Positions 9,464 to 18,135 of a stretch of 64,000 nt of DNA are shown here, piece after piece. Origin of the DNA: Sphingomonadales bacterium (GTDB lineage Bacteria; Pseudomonadota; Alphaproteobacteria; Sphingomonadales; Sphingomonadaceae); contig JADJGU010000002.1 in assembly GCA_016707885.1 (NCBI GenBank), forward strand, positions 356,248-420,247, read 5' to 3'. The stretch's first letter is position 1. The number at the start of each line of letters is the position of its first letter. The notes under the pieces were generated by a model. It did no database searches and was not told where the DNA came from. It saw only the letters and a list, made by a program, of their open reading frames with translations. A program made the translations under genes and the position numbers.

Positions 9464-10756
9464 TTGACGACAGAGCCCGCAAAGGCTGAATCACAGAAAT
9501 CGCCCAATTCGTTGCGTTTGACGCTTTGGGTTTTGCTCATCGTCTACATTTTCAATTTTCTTGATCGCCAGATCGTCAATATATTGGCTGAACCGATCAG
9601 CCGCGATCTGGGCCTCAGCGATACGCAAATCGGGCTGATGACAGGCATTGCCTTTGCCGCTTTCTACACATTTCTGGGAATTCCGATTGCACGCTATGCA
9701 GACCGGCCGAAAACCAACCGCGTCGGGCTGATATCGGTTTCGCTGATCATCTGGTCGGGGATGACTGCACTATGTGGTGTGGCGCAGAACTTTGTTCAGC
9801 TTCTGTTGGCACGCATCGGTGTCGGTGTGGGCGAGGCTGGATGCACGCCTGCTGCCCATTCGCTGATTGCAGACCTGGCACCGCCGGAGAAGCGGGCCTC
9901 GGCGATTTCCTTTTACTCACTGGGCATTCCGATCGGCTCGCTGCTCGGCATGGTGATTGGCGGGCTGGTTGCCGATGCATATGGCTGGCGCGCAGCTTTC
10001 CTCATCGCGGGTCTTCCGGGACTAGCGCTGGCGGCATTGGTTTTTCTGGTTCTGCGGGATCCGCGGATGGCCGCGAATATCCAGACTGCCGAACCAAAGC
10101 CTGCGATTTCGACGGCGGAAGCCTTCAAGGAAATCCTCGCCTCGCGCGCGTTCATCATGCTCGCAATCGGCGGGGCGATGGCTGCGTTTCTGAGCTATGG
10201 CAAAGCGACTTGGACCACGATTTTCTTTCAGCGCACGCATGAACTTTCGCCGGGTGAGGTCGGTTTCTGGTTTGGAATCGGCGGCGGTATTGCGGGGATC
10301 ATCGGAACCTTCGCAGGTGGCTGGTTTGCTGACAAATATGGCAAGGTGAACCGCCGCCATGTGCTGACTGCCCCTGCTATTGGTATGTTGTGCGCTATTC
10401 CAATCGCAATCAGCGCCTATTGGGTCCAGGAATGGTGGTACGCGCTTATCCTGATCTTGACACCGACTTTTCTGAATTCGATGTATGTTGGACCAGCTTA
10501 TAGCTGCGCGCAGGGGCTGGTTCCTATCCGCGCGCGCGCGATGGCATCGGCAGTATTGTTGTTTGCACAAAATTTGATCGGGCTTGGATTGGGGCCGCTA
10601 TTCTTCGGCATGCTCTCAGATGGCATCAAGCCAATAGCAGGAGACGAAAGCGTTCGCTGGGTGCTCTACGGGGCGGCGCTGTTAGGCGTCATCCCCTCCT
10701 TCTTCTTCTGGAGAGCGAGCCTGCATCTCAACAAGGAGCTGGACCAGAAGAGCTGA
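9464..10756 (+). CDS. MFS transporter (Spinster/hexuronate-carrier-like)
   Basis: A 430-residue inner-membrane carrier with about twelve hydrophobic helices. The first helix contains Y-I-F-N-F-L-D-R-Q-I-V-N, typical of the Spinster-like MFS group common in sphingomonads. R-Y-A-D-R occupies the loop between helices 2 and 3. The chosen TTG at 9464 is preceded by a strong GAGGAGAGAG ribosome site; the longer frame from 9416 overlaps the DUF1343 gene. Substrate cannot be read from sequence. It probably belongs to one operon with the DOMON-like and DUF1343 genes. Confidence 0.88.
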   Translation: MTTEPAKAESQKSPNSLRLTLWVLLIVYIFNFLDRQIVNILAEPISRDLGLSDTQIGLMTGIAFAAFYTFLGIPIARYADRPKTNRVGLISVSLIIWSGMTALCGVAQNFVQLLLARIGVGVGEAGCTPAAHSLIADLAPPEKRASAISFYSLGIPIGSLLGMVIGGLVADAYGWRAAFLIAGLPGLALAALVFLVLRDPRMAANIQTAEPKPAISTAEAFKEILASRAFIMLAIGGAMAAFLSYGKATWTTIFFQRTHELSPGEVGFWFGIGGGIAGIIGTFAGGWFADKYGKVNRRHVLTAPAIGMLCAIPIAISAYWVQEWWYALILILTPTFLNSMYVGPAYSCAQGLVPIRARAMASAVLLFAQNLIGLGLGPLFFGMLSDGIKPIAGDESVRWVLYGAALLGVIPSFFFWRASLHLNKELDQKS

Positions 10757-10763
10757 GCTTTAT

Positions 10764-11948
10764 TCAGCCGTTTTTGCGCACCAGCTCTCGCATGGCATCG
10801 TCGAGCCCCTCAAGGGTCAATGGGTACATGCGGTCTTTCACCAGTTCCTTGATGATCTTGGTCGACTGCGAATAGTTCCAGTGCGCCTCGGGTGTCGGGT
10901 TCAGCCAGACTGTCGCCGGATAGGTATTGACCATGCGCTGCAGCCAGACGGCACCTGCTTCCTCGTTGAAATGCTCAACCGACCCACCGGGATGCGAGAT
11001 TTCATAAGGGCTCATCGCTGCATCGCCGACGAAGATCAGCTTATAATCATGCGGGAATTTGTGCAGCACTTCCCACAATGGCGTGCGCTCTGCAAAGCGA
11101 CGACGGTTGTCTTTCCAGACGCCTTCGTAAACGCAGTTATGGAAATAGAAGAATTCCAGATTCTTGAATTCTGCAGTCGCGGCACTGAATAGTTCCTCGC
11201 ACAGCTTGATGAATGGATCCATCGACCCGCCGACGTCGAGGAACAACAATACCTTGATCGCATTGCGCCGTTCCGGACGCATCTGGATATCAAGCCAGCC
11301 CTGTCGTGCTGTTCCCTTGATCGTGCCGTCGAGGTCCAGCTCGTCGGGTGAGCCTTCACGCGCAAAACGGCGGAGGCGGCGCATAGCAATTTTGATGTTG
11401 CGCGTACCCAGTTCCTTGGTGTTATCCAGATTCTGGAATTCCCGTTTTTCCCAGACCTTCAGCGCCCGTTTGTGTTTTGATTCGCCGCCAATGCGGACAC
11501 CTTCGGGGTTGTAGCCGTTATTGCCATAAGGGGATGTGCCGCCGGTGCCGACCCACTTGTTTCCGCCCTCATGCCGTTTTTGTTGTTCTTCGAGGCGCTT
11601 CTTCAGCGTCTCCATAATTTCGTCCCAAGTGCCGAGCGATTTCATCGCTTCCATTTCTTCAGGCGTCAGAAATTTCTCGGCTACGGCTTTCAGCCAATCT
11701 TCAGGAATATCGACCGGATTGGTGCCATAGTCGGTGAGGAGGCCCTTAAAGACCTTGTTGAACACCTGATCGAATCGGTCGAGCAGCGCTTCATCTTTCA
11801 CCAGAACGGCGCGTGCGAGATAGTAAAATTCCTCCGGCGATTGCTCAATCACGTCAGCATCCAGCGCTTCAAGCAGGGCCAAATGCTCTTTGAGTGAAGC
11901 CGGTATGCCAGCCAATCTCAATTCATCGAGGAAATTGAAGAACATCAC
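10764..11948 (-). CDS. VWA domain protein (CoxE-like), probable partner of a MoxR ATPase
   Basis: A 394-residue cytoplasmic protein with a C-terminal von Willebrand A domain. The metal-site motif is D-V-G-G-S-M-D near residue 240. The N-terminal half is helical with a charged linker. VWA proteins of this type work with MoxR-type AAA ATPases as metallochaperone- or chaperone-like pairs. The matching ATPase lies 2.4 kb away at 14349-15194 on the same strand, with two unrelated genes between them. A palindromic box 24 bases upstream of the start is shared with the ATPase gene. Confidence 0.85.
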   Translation of the reverse strand: MMFFNFLDELRLAGIPASLKEHLALLEALDADVIEQSPEEFYYLARAVLVKDEALLDRFDQVFNKVFKGLLTDYGTNPVDIPEDWLKAVAEKFLTPEEMEAMKSLGTWDEIMETLKKRLEEQQKRHEGGNKWVGTGGTSPYGNNGYNPEGVRIGGESKHKRALKVWEKREFQNLDNTKELGTRNIKIAMRRLRRFAREGSPDELDLDGTIKGTARQGWLDIQMRPERRNAIKVLLFLDVGGSMDPFIKLCEELFSAATAEFKNLEFFYFHNCVYEGVWKDNRRRFAERTPLWEVLHKFPHDYKLIFVGDAAMSPYEISHPGGSVEHFNEEAGAVWLQRMVNTYPATVWLNPTPEAHWNYSQSTKIIKELVKDRMYPLTLEGLDDAMRELVRKNG

Positions 11949-11971
11949 TCTGCCTCATCGTTGGCGCGGGC

Positions 11972-11988
11972 TTAATTGCGCAATTAAC
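11972..11988. promoter_or_regulatory. Palindromic box TTAAT-N6-ATTAAC upstream of the VWA gene
   Basis: The sequence TTAATTGCGCAATTAA is a perfect 16-base palindrome lying 24 bases upstream of the VWA start and 87 bases upstream of the divergent chemoreceptor gene. A box with the same layout lies in front of moxR at 15211-15227. It resembles alphaproteobacterial CtrA sites (TTAA-N7-TTAAC) but has a spacing of eight, so the binding protein is uncertain. Confidence 0.45.
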
Positions 11989-12074
11989 TGCTCTTTCCAT
12001 GAAGCGCTGGATTGCGGTCGTCAACTCCATTGCGAATGGCCAATTTAACCCGACGCTAACCATTCAAATTTACC

Positions 12075-13502
12075 ATGAATGACGCAACATATTTTGGGTC
12101 GAATAACCAAATGGAAAATATAGCTTTTCAGGCCAATGACTGGATTGATGATACCGCAAAGATTTGCGGAGAGGTTGCCGTAGACTGTTCCGACACTGCT
12201 GGAACGCTCGAGCAAGCGCTGAAGTCTGCCGAACAATTGCGCCGCGAGCATAGCGAATGGGAATCAATTACCGATCGCTTAACCTCAGAAATTGAAAATG
12301 TGGCCCATGCCACAGTTGAAGCACGCGAACTTTCAGATGCGGCGCGTGAAAAGCTGGAAGCAGGAAATGCGACCATTTCCAGCTCTATGGCAGGCTTTGC
12401 TGATTTGCTCGATCTAATTAACCGGCTTGGCACGCATATCACCGGCTTTGCTGCCGCGATGGAGCAGGTGAAAAGGGCATCACAGGCGATCGACAATATC
12501 GCCCGTACGACCAACATGCTGGCTTTAAACGCCGCCATTGAGGCGCAAAAGGCGGGCGATGCCGGCCGCACTTTTGCGGTCGTCGCAGCTGAAGTCAAAA
12601 AGCTTGCGCAGGATTCGCGCAGTGCCGCTGTGGAAATTACCGAAACCGTGAACTCGCTCGCTTCTGAGGCAGAAAAGCTCGCTGGTGAAATCGGATCAGG
12701 CATTGAACGTAGCGGCGACGCGCAGGCGCAGTTTTCTAACATGGAAACGCTATTGGGCGGCCTTGGCGATATCGTAGGGCAGGTGGACGAGCGTACGTCA
12801 GAAATTGCTAGCAACACGACCGCAATTAGCCAGGGCCTCTCCGAATCCCGTACAGTGCGTTCGGCTGTATCCGACGCCAATGATCGCATGCATAAGCAAC
12901 TATCGACTGCTTTCAACGATGTGAACGAACTCGAATTGCGCGCCAACCGCATGTTCGACCAGCTTGTTCATAGCGGCATGTCACGGACAGACAGCGTATT
13001 TGTCGACCTAGCGCTGACCGAAGCAACCAACATAATTGCTCTGACCGAGCGTGCATTGAAAGACGGCAGCCTGACGCTTGATGCGCTTTTTGATACAAAC
13101 CTCGTTCCAATCGAGGGTAGCAACCCGCCCCGTTTCCGTTCGAGGTTGACGCCTTGGGCTGATGCCAATTGGCGGCCGGAAATTGATCGCATAAAGAACA
13201 GCAACGACGCGATACTCTCGACCTGCTGCACCTCTAGCAAGGGTTTTCTTGTTACCCATCTCAGCGAATATTCGCGCGTGCCGACTGGAAATTTGGCGCA
13301 CGACACCAAATATTGCCGCAATGGGCGCCTATTGTTTGAGGGGATTGACGTCATCGCCAAGGCGAGCGAACAAGATTATATGATGGCCGTTTATCGCCAT
13401 GAAGGCGACGGAACCAACTACAATATCGTGCGCAATGTCTATGTGCCGCTACGTTTTGAGGGGCGGCGCTGGGGTGATCTGGAGATCGCCTATATCCTTT
13501 GA
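12075..13502 (+). CDS. Soluble methyl-accepting chemotaxis-like protein
   Basis: A 475-residue protein without any membrane helix. The central region is a coiled-coil MCP signalling domain. Its hairpin tip is recognisable near residues 146-180 (N-M-L-A-L-N-A-A-I-E-A and F-A-V-V-A-A-E-V-K-K-L-A). The C-terminal 160 residues contain D-T-K-Y-C-R-N-G-R and a final R-R-W-G-D-L-E-I-A-Y. This resembles a C-terminal extension found in some alphaproteobacterial chemoreceptors. No chemotaxis or flagellar genes are nearby. TAACCAT and TTAACC half-sites lie 12-30 bases upstream of the start. The stop overlaps the convergent DUF817 gene by 13 bases. Confidence 0.85.
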   Translation: MNDATYFGSNNQMENIAFQANDWIDDTAKICGEVAVDCSDTAGTLEQALKSAEQLRREHSEWESITDRLTSEIENVAHATVEARELSDAAREKLEAGNATISSSMAGFADLLDLINRLGTHITGFAAAMEQVKRASQAIDNIARTTNMLALNAAIEAQKAGDAGRTFAVVAAEVKKLAQDSRSAAVEITETVNSLASEAEKLAGEIGSGIERSGDAQAQFSNMETLLGGLGDIVGQVDERTSEIASNTTAISQGLSESRTVRSAVSDANDRMHKQLSTAFNDVNELELRANRMFDQLVHSGMSRTDSVFVDLALTEATNIIALTERALKDGSLTLDALFDTNLVPIEGSNPPRFRSRLTPWADANWRPEIDRIKNSNDAILSTCCTSSKGFLVTHLSEYSRVPTGNLAHDTKYCRNGRLLFEGIDVIAKASEQDYMMAVYRHEGDGTNYNIVRNVYVPLRFEGRRWGDLEIAYIL

Positions 13503-14335
13503 TTCCCGGGCGGCTGCGGACGGTGAACAGCGGCTACGAGTATGAAGGAAATATACATGAGCAGCATCCATGCACCCAGTTTGGACGGCGATACCATGTG
13601 CCATCCCGCCTGCTGCGTGGGATAGCTCCACGCCCGGGCAAAGGTTCCGATATTTTCGGCAAACCAGATGAATGTCGCGACCAGAAAGAGTCCGACAATC
13701 AGCGGCATCCACCGATACTCGCGCCACACCCGGAACCAAACACGCGTCTGCCAGAACAATAAGCCCATGGCAGCGAACAGCACTAGGCGGATATCTGGCA
13801 ACCAATGATGCGCGAAGAAGTTTATGTAGATCGCGATACCCAGAACATAGCTGTGGATTGGCTTTGGGTAGGTCGTTAATCGGAAATCGAATATGCGCCA
13901 AACGCGGGCGATATAACTACCGACAGCTGCGTACATGAAGCCTGAGAACAACGGAACACCGCCGATTCGCAGCACTGACTCTTCCGGATAAACCCATGAG
14001 CCGTGCGCAGTTTTGAACAGCTCCATCACCGTTCCAACGACATGGAATATCAGAATGACCTTTGCTTCTTCCCAGGTTTCCAATCGGAACAGCAGCATGG
14101 CGACTTGAATTGCCATGGCTGCGAGCGTCAGGAAATCATATCGCGCAAACGCAGCTTCATCCGGATACAGAAAATGCGTGGCAAGCAGCAACGCCAGCAT
14201 AAGCCCCCCGAACAGGCAGGCCCATCCTTGCTTGAAGCCGAACAGCAGAAACTCATACACCCAAGCCGACCAGCCCGGCGCAGGTGTATATGCCTCAAGC
14301 TTAGCCCTGACCCGTGCGAAACGGGTCGCGTGCAA
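13490..14335 (-). CDS. DUF817 integral membrane protein
   Basis: A hydrophobic protein of about 281 residues with seven to eight predicted membrane helices, matching DUF817 (YoaT family), whose function is unknown. Family signatures are E-F-L-L-F-G-F-K-Q-G-W-A-C near the N-terminus and G-V-P-L-F-S-G-F-M-Y-A-A-V-G-S-Y-I in the middle. The start is uncertain: a TTG at 14335 avoids overlap with moxR, whereas a TTG at 14380 would overlap its end by 32 bases; neither has a convincing ribosome site. The 3' end overlaps the convergent chemoreceptor gene. Confidence 0.8.
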   Translation of the reverse strand: MHATRFARVRAKLEAYTPAPGWSAWVYEFLLFGFKQGWACLFGGLMLALLLATHFLYPDEAAFARYDFLTLAAMAIQVAMLLFRLETWEEAKVILIFHVVGTVMELFKTAHGSWVYPEESVLRIGGVPLFSGFMYAAVGSYIARVWRIFDFRLTTYPKPIHSYVLGIAIYINFFAHHWLPDIRLVLFAAMGLLFWQTRVWFRVWREYRWMPLIVGLFLVATFIWFAENIGTFARAWSYPTQQAGWHMVSPSKLGAWMLLMYISFILVAAVHRPQPPGNQRI

Positions 14336-14348
14336 AGGAGCTATGGGA

Positions 14349-15194
14349 TCAGTTCCCTTGGCGACGTGCCATGAATGCAAGCCGCTCGAACAGCATCACG
14401 TCCTGTTCGTTTTTGAGCAGGGCTCCATGCAACGGAGGGATCGCCTTGGTCGGATCCCGGTTTTGCAGCACGTCGAGCGGCATGTCTTCATGCAACAGCA
14501 GTTTCAACCAATCGAGCAGCTCGCTGGTCGACGGCTTTTTCTTGAGGCCCGGTACCTCACGGATATCATAGAAAATATCCATGGCTTTAGAGACCAGCAT
14601 TTTCTGGATACCTGGGAAATGGACATCGATGATCGCCTGCATGGTCTCGCGATCAGGAAATTTGATATAATGAAAGAAGCAGCGACGCAGAAACGCGTCG
14701 GGTAGTTCCTTTTCATTGTTTGACGTGATGACAACGATAGGGCGCTCAATTGCCTTGATGGTTTCGTGCGTTTCGTAAACGTAGAACTCCATCCGATCGA
14801 GTTCCTGAAGCAAGTCGTTGGGGAACTCGATATCAGCCTTGTCGATTTCGTCGATCAGCAGGACAGGAAGCTTTTCCGAAGTGAACGCTTCCCACAATTT
14901 GCCGCGCTTGATGTAGTTGCGGATGTCGTGAACACGCTCGTCACCCAACTGACTGTCGCGCAGACGGGCAACCGCATCATATTCATATAGGCCCTGATGC
15001 GCCTTGGTGGTGGATTTGATGTTCCATTCGATCAAAGGAGCATCCATGGCTTTGGCAATTTCCTGCGCCAAAACGGTTTTACCGGTGCCTGGCTCGCCTT
15101 TGACAAGCAGCGGGCGGCGTAGCTTGACCGCGGCATTGACAGCCACTTTCAGATCGTCGGTAGCAACATAATTTTGGGTGCCGTCAAAGCGCAT
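14349..15194 (-). CDS. MoxR-family AAA+ ATPase
   Basis: A 281-residue single-domain AAA+ ATPase: Walker A G-E-P-G-T-G-K-T near residue 37, Walker B L-L-I-D-E-I-D near 115, sensor region I-T-S-N-N-E-K-E-L and arginine-finger region A-F-L-R-R-C-F. MoxR ATPases act with VWA-domain partners in assembling or activating enzyme complexes. The likely partner is the gene at 10764-11948, which carries the same type of upstream palindrome. An arginine- and pre-sensor-rich C-terminal lid is present. Confidence 0.92.
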   Translation of the reverse strand: MRFDGTQNYVATDDLKVAVNAAVKLRRPLLVKGEPGTGKTVLAQEIAKAMDAPLIEWNIKSTTKAHQGLYEYDAVARLRDSQLGDERVHDIRNYIKRGKLWEAFTSEKLPVLLIDEIDKADIEFPNDLLQELDRMEFYVYETHETIKAIERPIVVITSNNEKELPDAFLRRCFFHYIKFPDRETMQAIIDVHFPGIQKMLVSKAMDIFYDIREVPGLKKKPSTSELLDWLKLLLHEDMPLDVLQNRDPTKAIPPLHGALLKNEQDVMLFERLAFMARRQGN

Positions 15195-15210
15195 AGAAAA
15201 TCCCCGGAAG

Positions 15211-15227
15211 TTAATCGTCTGATTAAC
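15211..15227. promoter_or_regulatory. Palindromic box TTAAT-N6-ATTAAC upstream of moxR
   Basis: TTAATCGTCTGATTAAC lies 17 bases upstream of the MoxR start, with half-sites TTAATC and GATTAA around GTCT. It shares the TTAAT-N6-ATTAAC layout with the box before the VWA gene at 11972-11988, which suggests that one regulator controls both halves of the split pair. The binding protein is unknown. Confidence 0.45.
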
Positions 15228-15275
15228 TGTTAAGGAGCGTCGGCGCGCAACGCAATAACGGATTTTGCTAAATGG

Positions 15276-15971
15276 TTACTCCGCCAATATAGCTTGGTGG
15301 CGCGCCGATATAAGCTGCCAAAGGCCTTTTTGCTGCGCCAACATCTGTTCGCAGCCGAAAAGCATGGCGCGCTGGATAGCCGCAGAGTTTGCAAGATCGC
15401 TAATCAATGACAGGCTGTTTCGCTGATCGGGCAATGTGCATGCCGGTGCTTCGATGCCCAACGAAATGGCGACTCGATCCAGCACAGGTCGGGTTGACTG
15501 CCAATCAAGGACAAAGGCAACGGCAGCCCCGGCAGCTGTGCCTTTGCGGTCGGATGTCGCCAGCATGTTAATGCTGCGCGATTGTCCTTCGACAACCGCG
15601 TTGACTCTATCTTGCCCGACATGCCTGTGTACCGGGCCGGCTGCAACCGTTAGCTGGTTCAGAAACTTGCGTTCCAGCACAAAGGCTTCAATCGACTGCA
15701 CCAGCCATTCGCGCGCCTCCTGCTCGATAATTTTGGTCGCCGCATGATCGACTATGCCTGGGTGGCGACCATGCGTCACATTCAGGAAATGGGCAATGTC
15801 CGCCTTCAGCGCAGGGCGACTGATTTTGACGGCCAACCGCAGATCCGTCCCATAGGCGCTTTTGTCCAGAAAATTGGCCAGCGGCTCTGTAACTGGCAAG
15901 CTTCCTTGCGCAGCAACAAGTTCGGCAAACTGCGTTCCGAAATTTGCGCTGTCAGCGGCGGTTTGCAGCAT
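15276..15971 (-). CDS. Uncharacterised protein, sphingomonad type
   Basis: A 231-residue protein that I cannot assign to a characterised family. It is mostly helical, has no signal peptide or membrane segment, and carries few cysteines. Segments H-G-R-H-P-G-I-V-D-H-A-A and G-P-V-H-R-H-V-G-Q-D-R are histidine-rich and could be a metal or active site. The frame is clean over its whole length with typical codon use, so it is probably expressed. It is followed on the same strand by moxR and preceded by rpoD, but gaps of 80-115 bases suggest separate transcription. Confidence 0.7.
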   Translation of the reverse strand: MLQTAADSANFGTQFAELVAAQGSLPVTEPLANFLDKSAYGTDLRLAVKISRPALKADIAHFLNVTHGRHPGIVDHAATKIIEQEAREWLVQSIEAFVLERKFLNQLTVAAGPVHRHVGQDRVNAVVEGQSRSINMLATSDRKGTAAGAAVAFVLDWQSTRPVLDRVAISLGIEAPACTLPDQRNSLSLISDLANSAAIQRAMLFGCEQMLAQQKGLWQLISARHQAILAE

Positions 15972-16086
15972 GCGTTACTCCGGTCCATAGCGTCGACATG
16001 ACGATGGCTCGGGATAGGCCGTAGCAAAAAGAGATAAATGCAAAGTTTACGCGGAGCCATTTTACAAGCTCCGCATAATCAAGTAT

Positions 16087-18114
16087 TTATTGGTCGAGGA
16101 AGGAGCGCATCTTGCGGCTACGGCTAGGGTGCTTCAGCTTGCGCAGCGCTTTTGCTTCAATCTGGCGGATACGTTCGCGTGTGACAGAGAATTGTTGACC
16201 AACCTCTTCCAGCGTGTGGTCGGTGTTCATACCGATACCGAAACGCATGCGCAGCACACGTTCTTCGCGCGGCGTGAGCGAGGCCAGAACGCGGGTGACC
16301 GTTTCCTTCAGGTTAGCCTGAATGGCGGCATCGACAGGAATGATCGCATTCTTGTCTTCGATGAAATCGCCCAGATGCGAATCTTCTTCGTCGCCGATCG
16401 GCGTTTCGAGCGAAATCGGTTCCTTGGCGATCTTCATCACCTTGCGAACCTTTTCCAACGGCATCGAAAGGCGTTCTGCCATTTCTTCCGGCGTCGGCTC
16501 ACGCCCCTGTTCATGCAGAAACTGACGGCTCGTGCGCACCAGTTTGTTGATCGTTTCGATCATGTGCACAGGAATACGGATCGTGCGCGCTTGGTCCGCG
16601 ATTGAACGTGTAATCGCCTGCCTAATCCACCAGGTGGCATAGGTGCTGAATTTGTAGCCTCGGCGATATTCGAATTTATCGACCGCCTTCATCAGGCCGA
16701 TATTGCCTTCCTGAATGAGGTCGAGGAATTGCAGGCCGCGATTGGTGTATTTCTTGGCGATTGAAATCACGAGGCGCAGATTGGCCTCCACCATTTCCTT
16801 CTTTGCGATGCGCGCCTCGCGTTCGCCCTTTTGCACCATGTTCACGATGCGACGGAATTCGTTAAGGCTCATGCCCGTATTGGCCGCGATGTCAGAGATT
16901 TCACCTCGAATGCGCTCGACGGCATCTACCTCATTCTCGGCAAATTTGGCCCATTTCTTGTCGAGCGCCGAAACGCTTTCCAGCCAACCCTCATCAAGCT
17001 CATGGCCCATATAGCGGTCGAGGAAATCCTTGCGCGGCACTTTGTGGCGTTCGGCGAGGCGCAGCATCTGGCCGCCGAGCGCGGTCAGGCGACGGTTGAA
17101 GGAATAAAGCTGGTCGACCAGATATTCGATCTTGTTGGCATGGAACTGTACGCTTTCAACTTCAGCGGTCAGGTCTTCGCGCAGCTTTTGATATTTGTTT
17201 TCCGAATTTTTGGAGAACTCGCCGCTCGTTGCCATCGCAATCATGCGGTCGTTCTGTATCTTGGAAAACTGCTTAAACAGGCTAGCAATTGTCGCAAAGC
17301 GTTCGAGCGCAGCGGGCTTCAAGGCCTCTTCCATCTGGGCAAGGCTGAGGGTGTTGTCTTCCTCTTCCTCTTCCACCGGACGCGCACGGCGTTCGGTCAT
17401 ATCGTCTTCATCCTCGTCGGCGCTCTGCTCTTCCTCAATATCTTCCTCTTCCTTATAGGAAGGGCCGGCGGTTGCTTCGCTGATTTCGCCGTCGCCTTCA
17501 TCCTCACCGTCTTCAGTCAGGTTTTCGGGCGCGGGTTCTTTCGAAAGCATCGCATCGAGATCGAGGATTTCACGCAGCTGCATCTCGCCATTGTTCAGTG
17601 CGTTCGACCATTCGATGATCGCGTGGAAAGTTATCGGGCTTTCGCATAGCCCGAGAATCATTGTGTCCCGGCCAGCTTCAATGCGCTTGGCGATCGCGAT
17701 TTCGCCTTCGCGGCTGAGCAACTCAACAGCGCCCATTTCGCGCAAATACATACGCACAGGGTCATCGGTGCGATCGCCTGTGCCGGTCTTCTTGACCGTC
17801 GAGGTTAGCGAACGGGGGTCATTTTCAGAGATGTGATCGACGGTTTCGACGTCTTCTTCTTCGCGCTCTTCGCCGTCTTCTCCGGCTTCGTCGCTCTCGA
17901 CAATCTGCACGCCCATGTCGTTGATCGCCGACATCACGTCTTCAATCTGTTCGGACGACATCTGGTCCTGCGGCAGCGCTTCGTTCAGTTCGTCATAGGT
18001 CAGGTAGCCGCGACGTTTCGCCTTCGCGAGAAGCTTTTTAACCTGCGCGTCGTTGAGATCGATCAGCGGTGCATCGCCGCCAGCGCCGTCTTCCATATCG
18101 GGTTGTGTAGCCAA
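16087..18114 (-). CDS. rpoD: RNA polymerase primary sigma factor RpoD (sigma-70)
   Basis: Housekeeping sigma factor of 675 residues. Region 1.1 is at the N-terminus, followed by a long acidic linker (about 190-260). Regions 2.1-2.4 occupy about 460-520, including Y-K-F-S-T-Y-A-T-W-W-I-R-Q-A-I. Region 4.2 lies near 625-660 with the helix-turn-helix V-T-R-E-R-I-R-Q-I-E-A-K-A-L-R-K-L. The gene is 21 bases downstream of dnaG, as in the macromolecular-synthesis operon of many proteobacteria. Confidence 0.98.
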   Translation of the reverse strand: MATQPDMEDGAGGDAPLIDLNDAQVKKLLAKAKRRGYLTYDELNEALPQDQMSSEQIEDVMSAINDMGVQIVESDEAGEDGEEREEEDVETVDHISENDPRSLTSTVKKTGTGDRTDDPVRMYLREMGAVELLSREGEIAIAKRIEAGRDTMILGLCESPITFHAIIEWSNALNNGEMQLREILDLDAMLSKEPAPENLTEDGEDEGDGEISEATAGPSYKEEEDIEEEQSADEDEDDMTERRARPVEEEEEDNTLSLAQMEEALKPAALERFATIASLFKQFSKIQNDRMIAMATSGEFSKNSENKYQKLREDLTAEVESVQFHANKIEYLVDQLYSFNRRLTALGGQMLRLAERHKVPRKDFLDRYMGHELDEGWLESVSALDKKWAKFAENEVDAVERIRGEISDIAANTGMSLNEFRRIVNMVQKGEREARIAKKEMVEANLRLVISIAKKYTNRGLQFLDLIQEGNIGLMKAVDKFEYRRGYKFSTYATWWIRQAITRSIADQARTIRIPVHMIETINKLVRTSRQFLHEQGREPTPEEMAERLSMPLEKVRKVMKIAKEPISLETPIGDEEDSHLGDFIEDKNAIIPVDAAIQANLKETVTRVLASLTPREERVLRMRFGIGMNTDHTLEEVGQQFSVTRERIRQIEAKALRKLKHPSRSRKMRSFLDQ

Positions 18115-18135
18115 GTTCCTGTTTCCCCGTTATTC

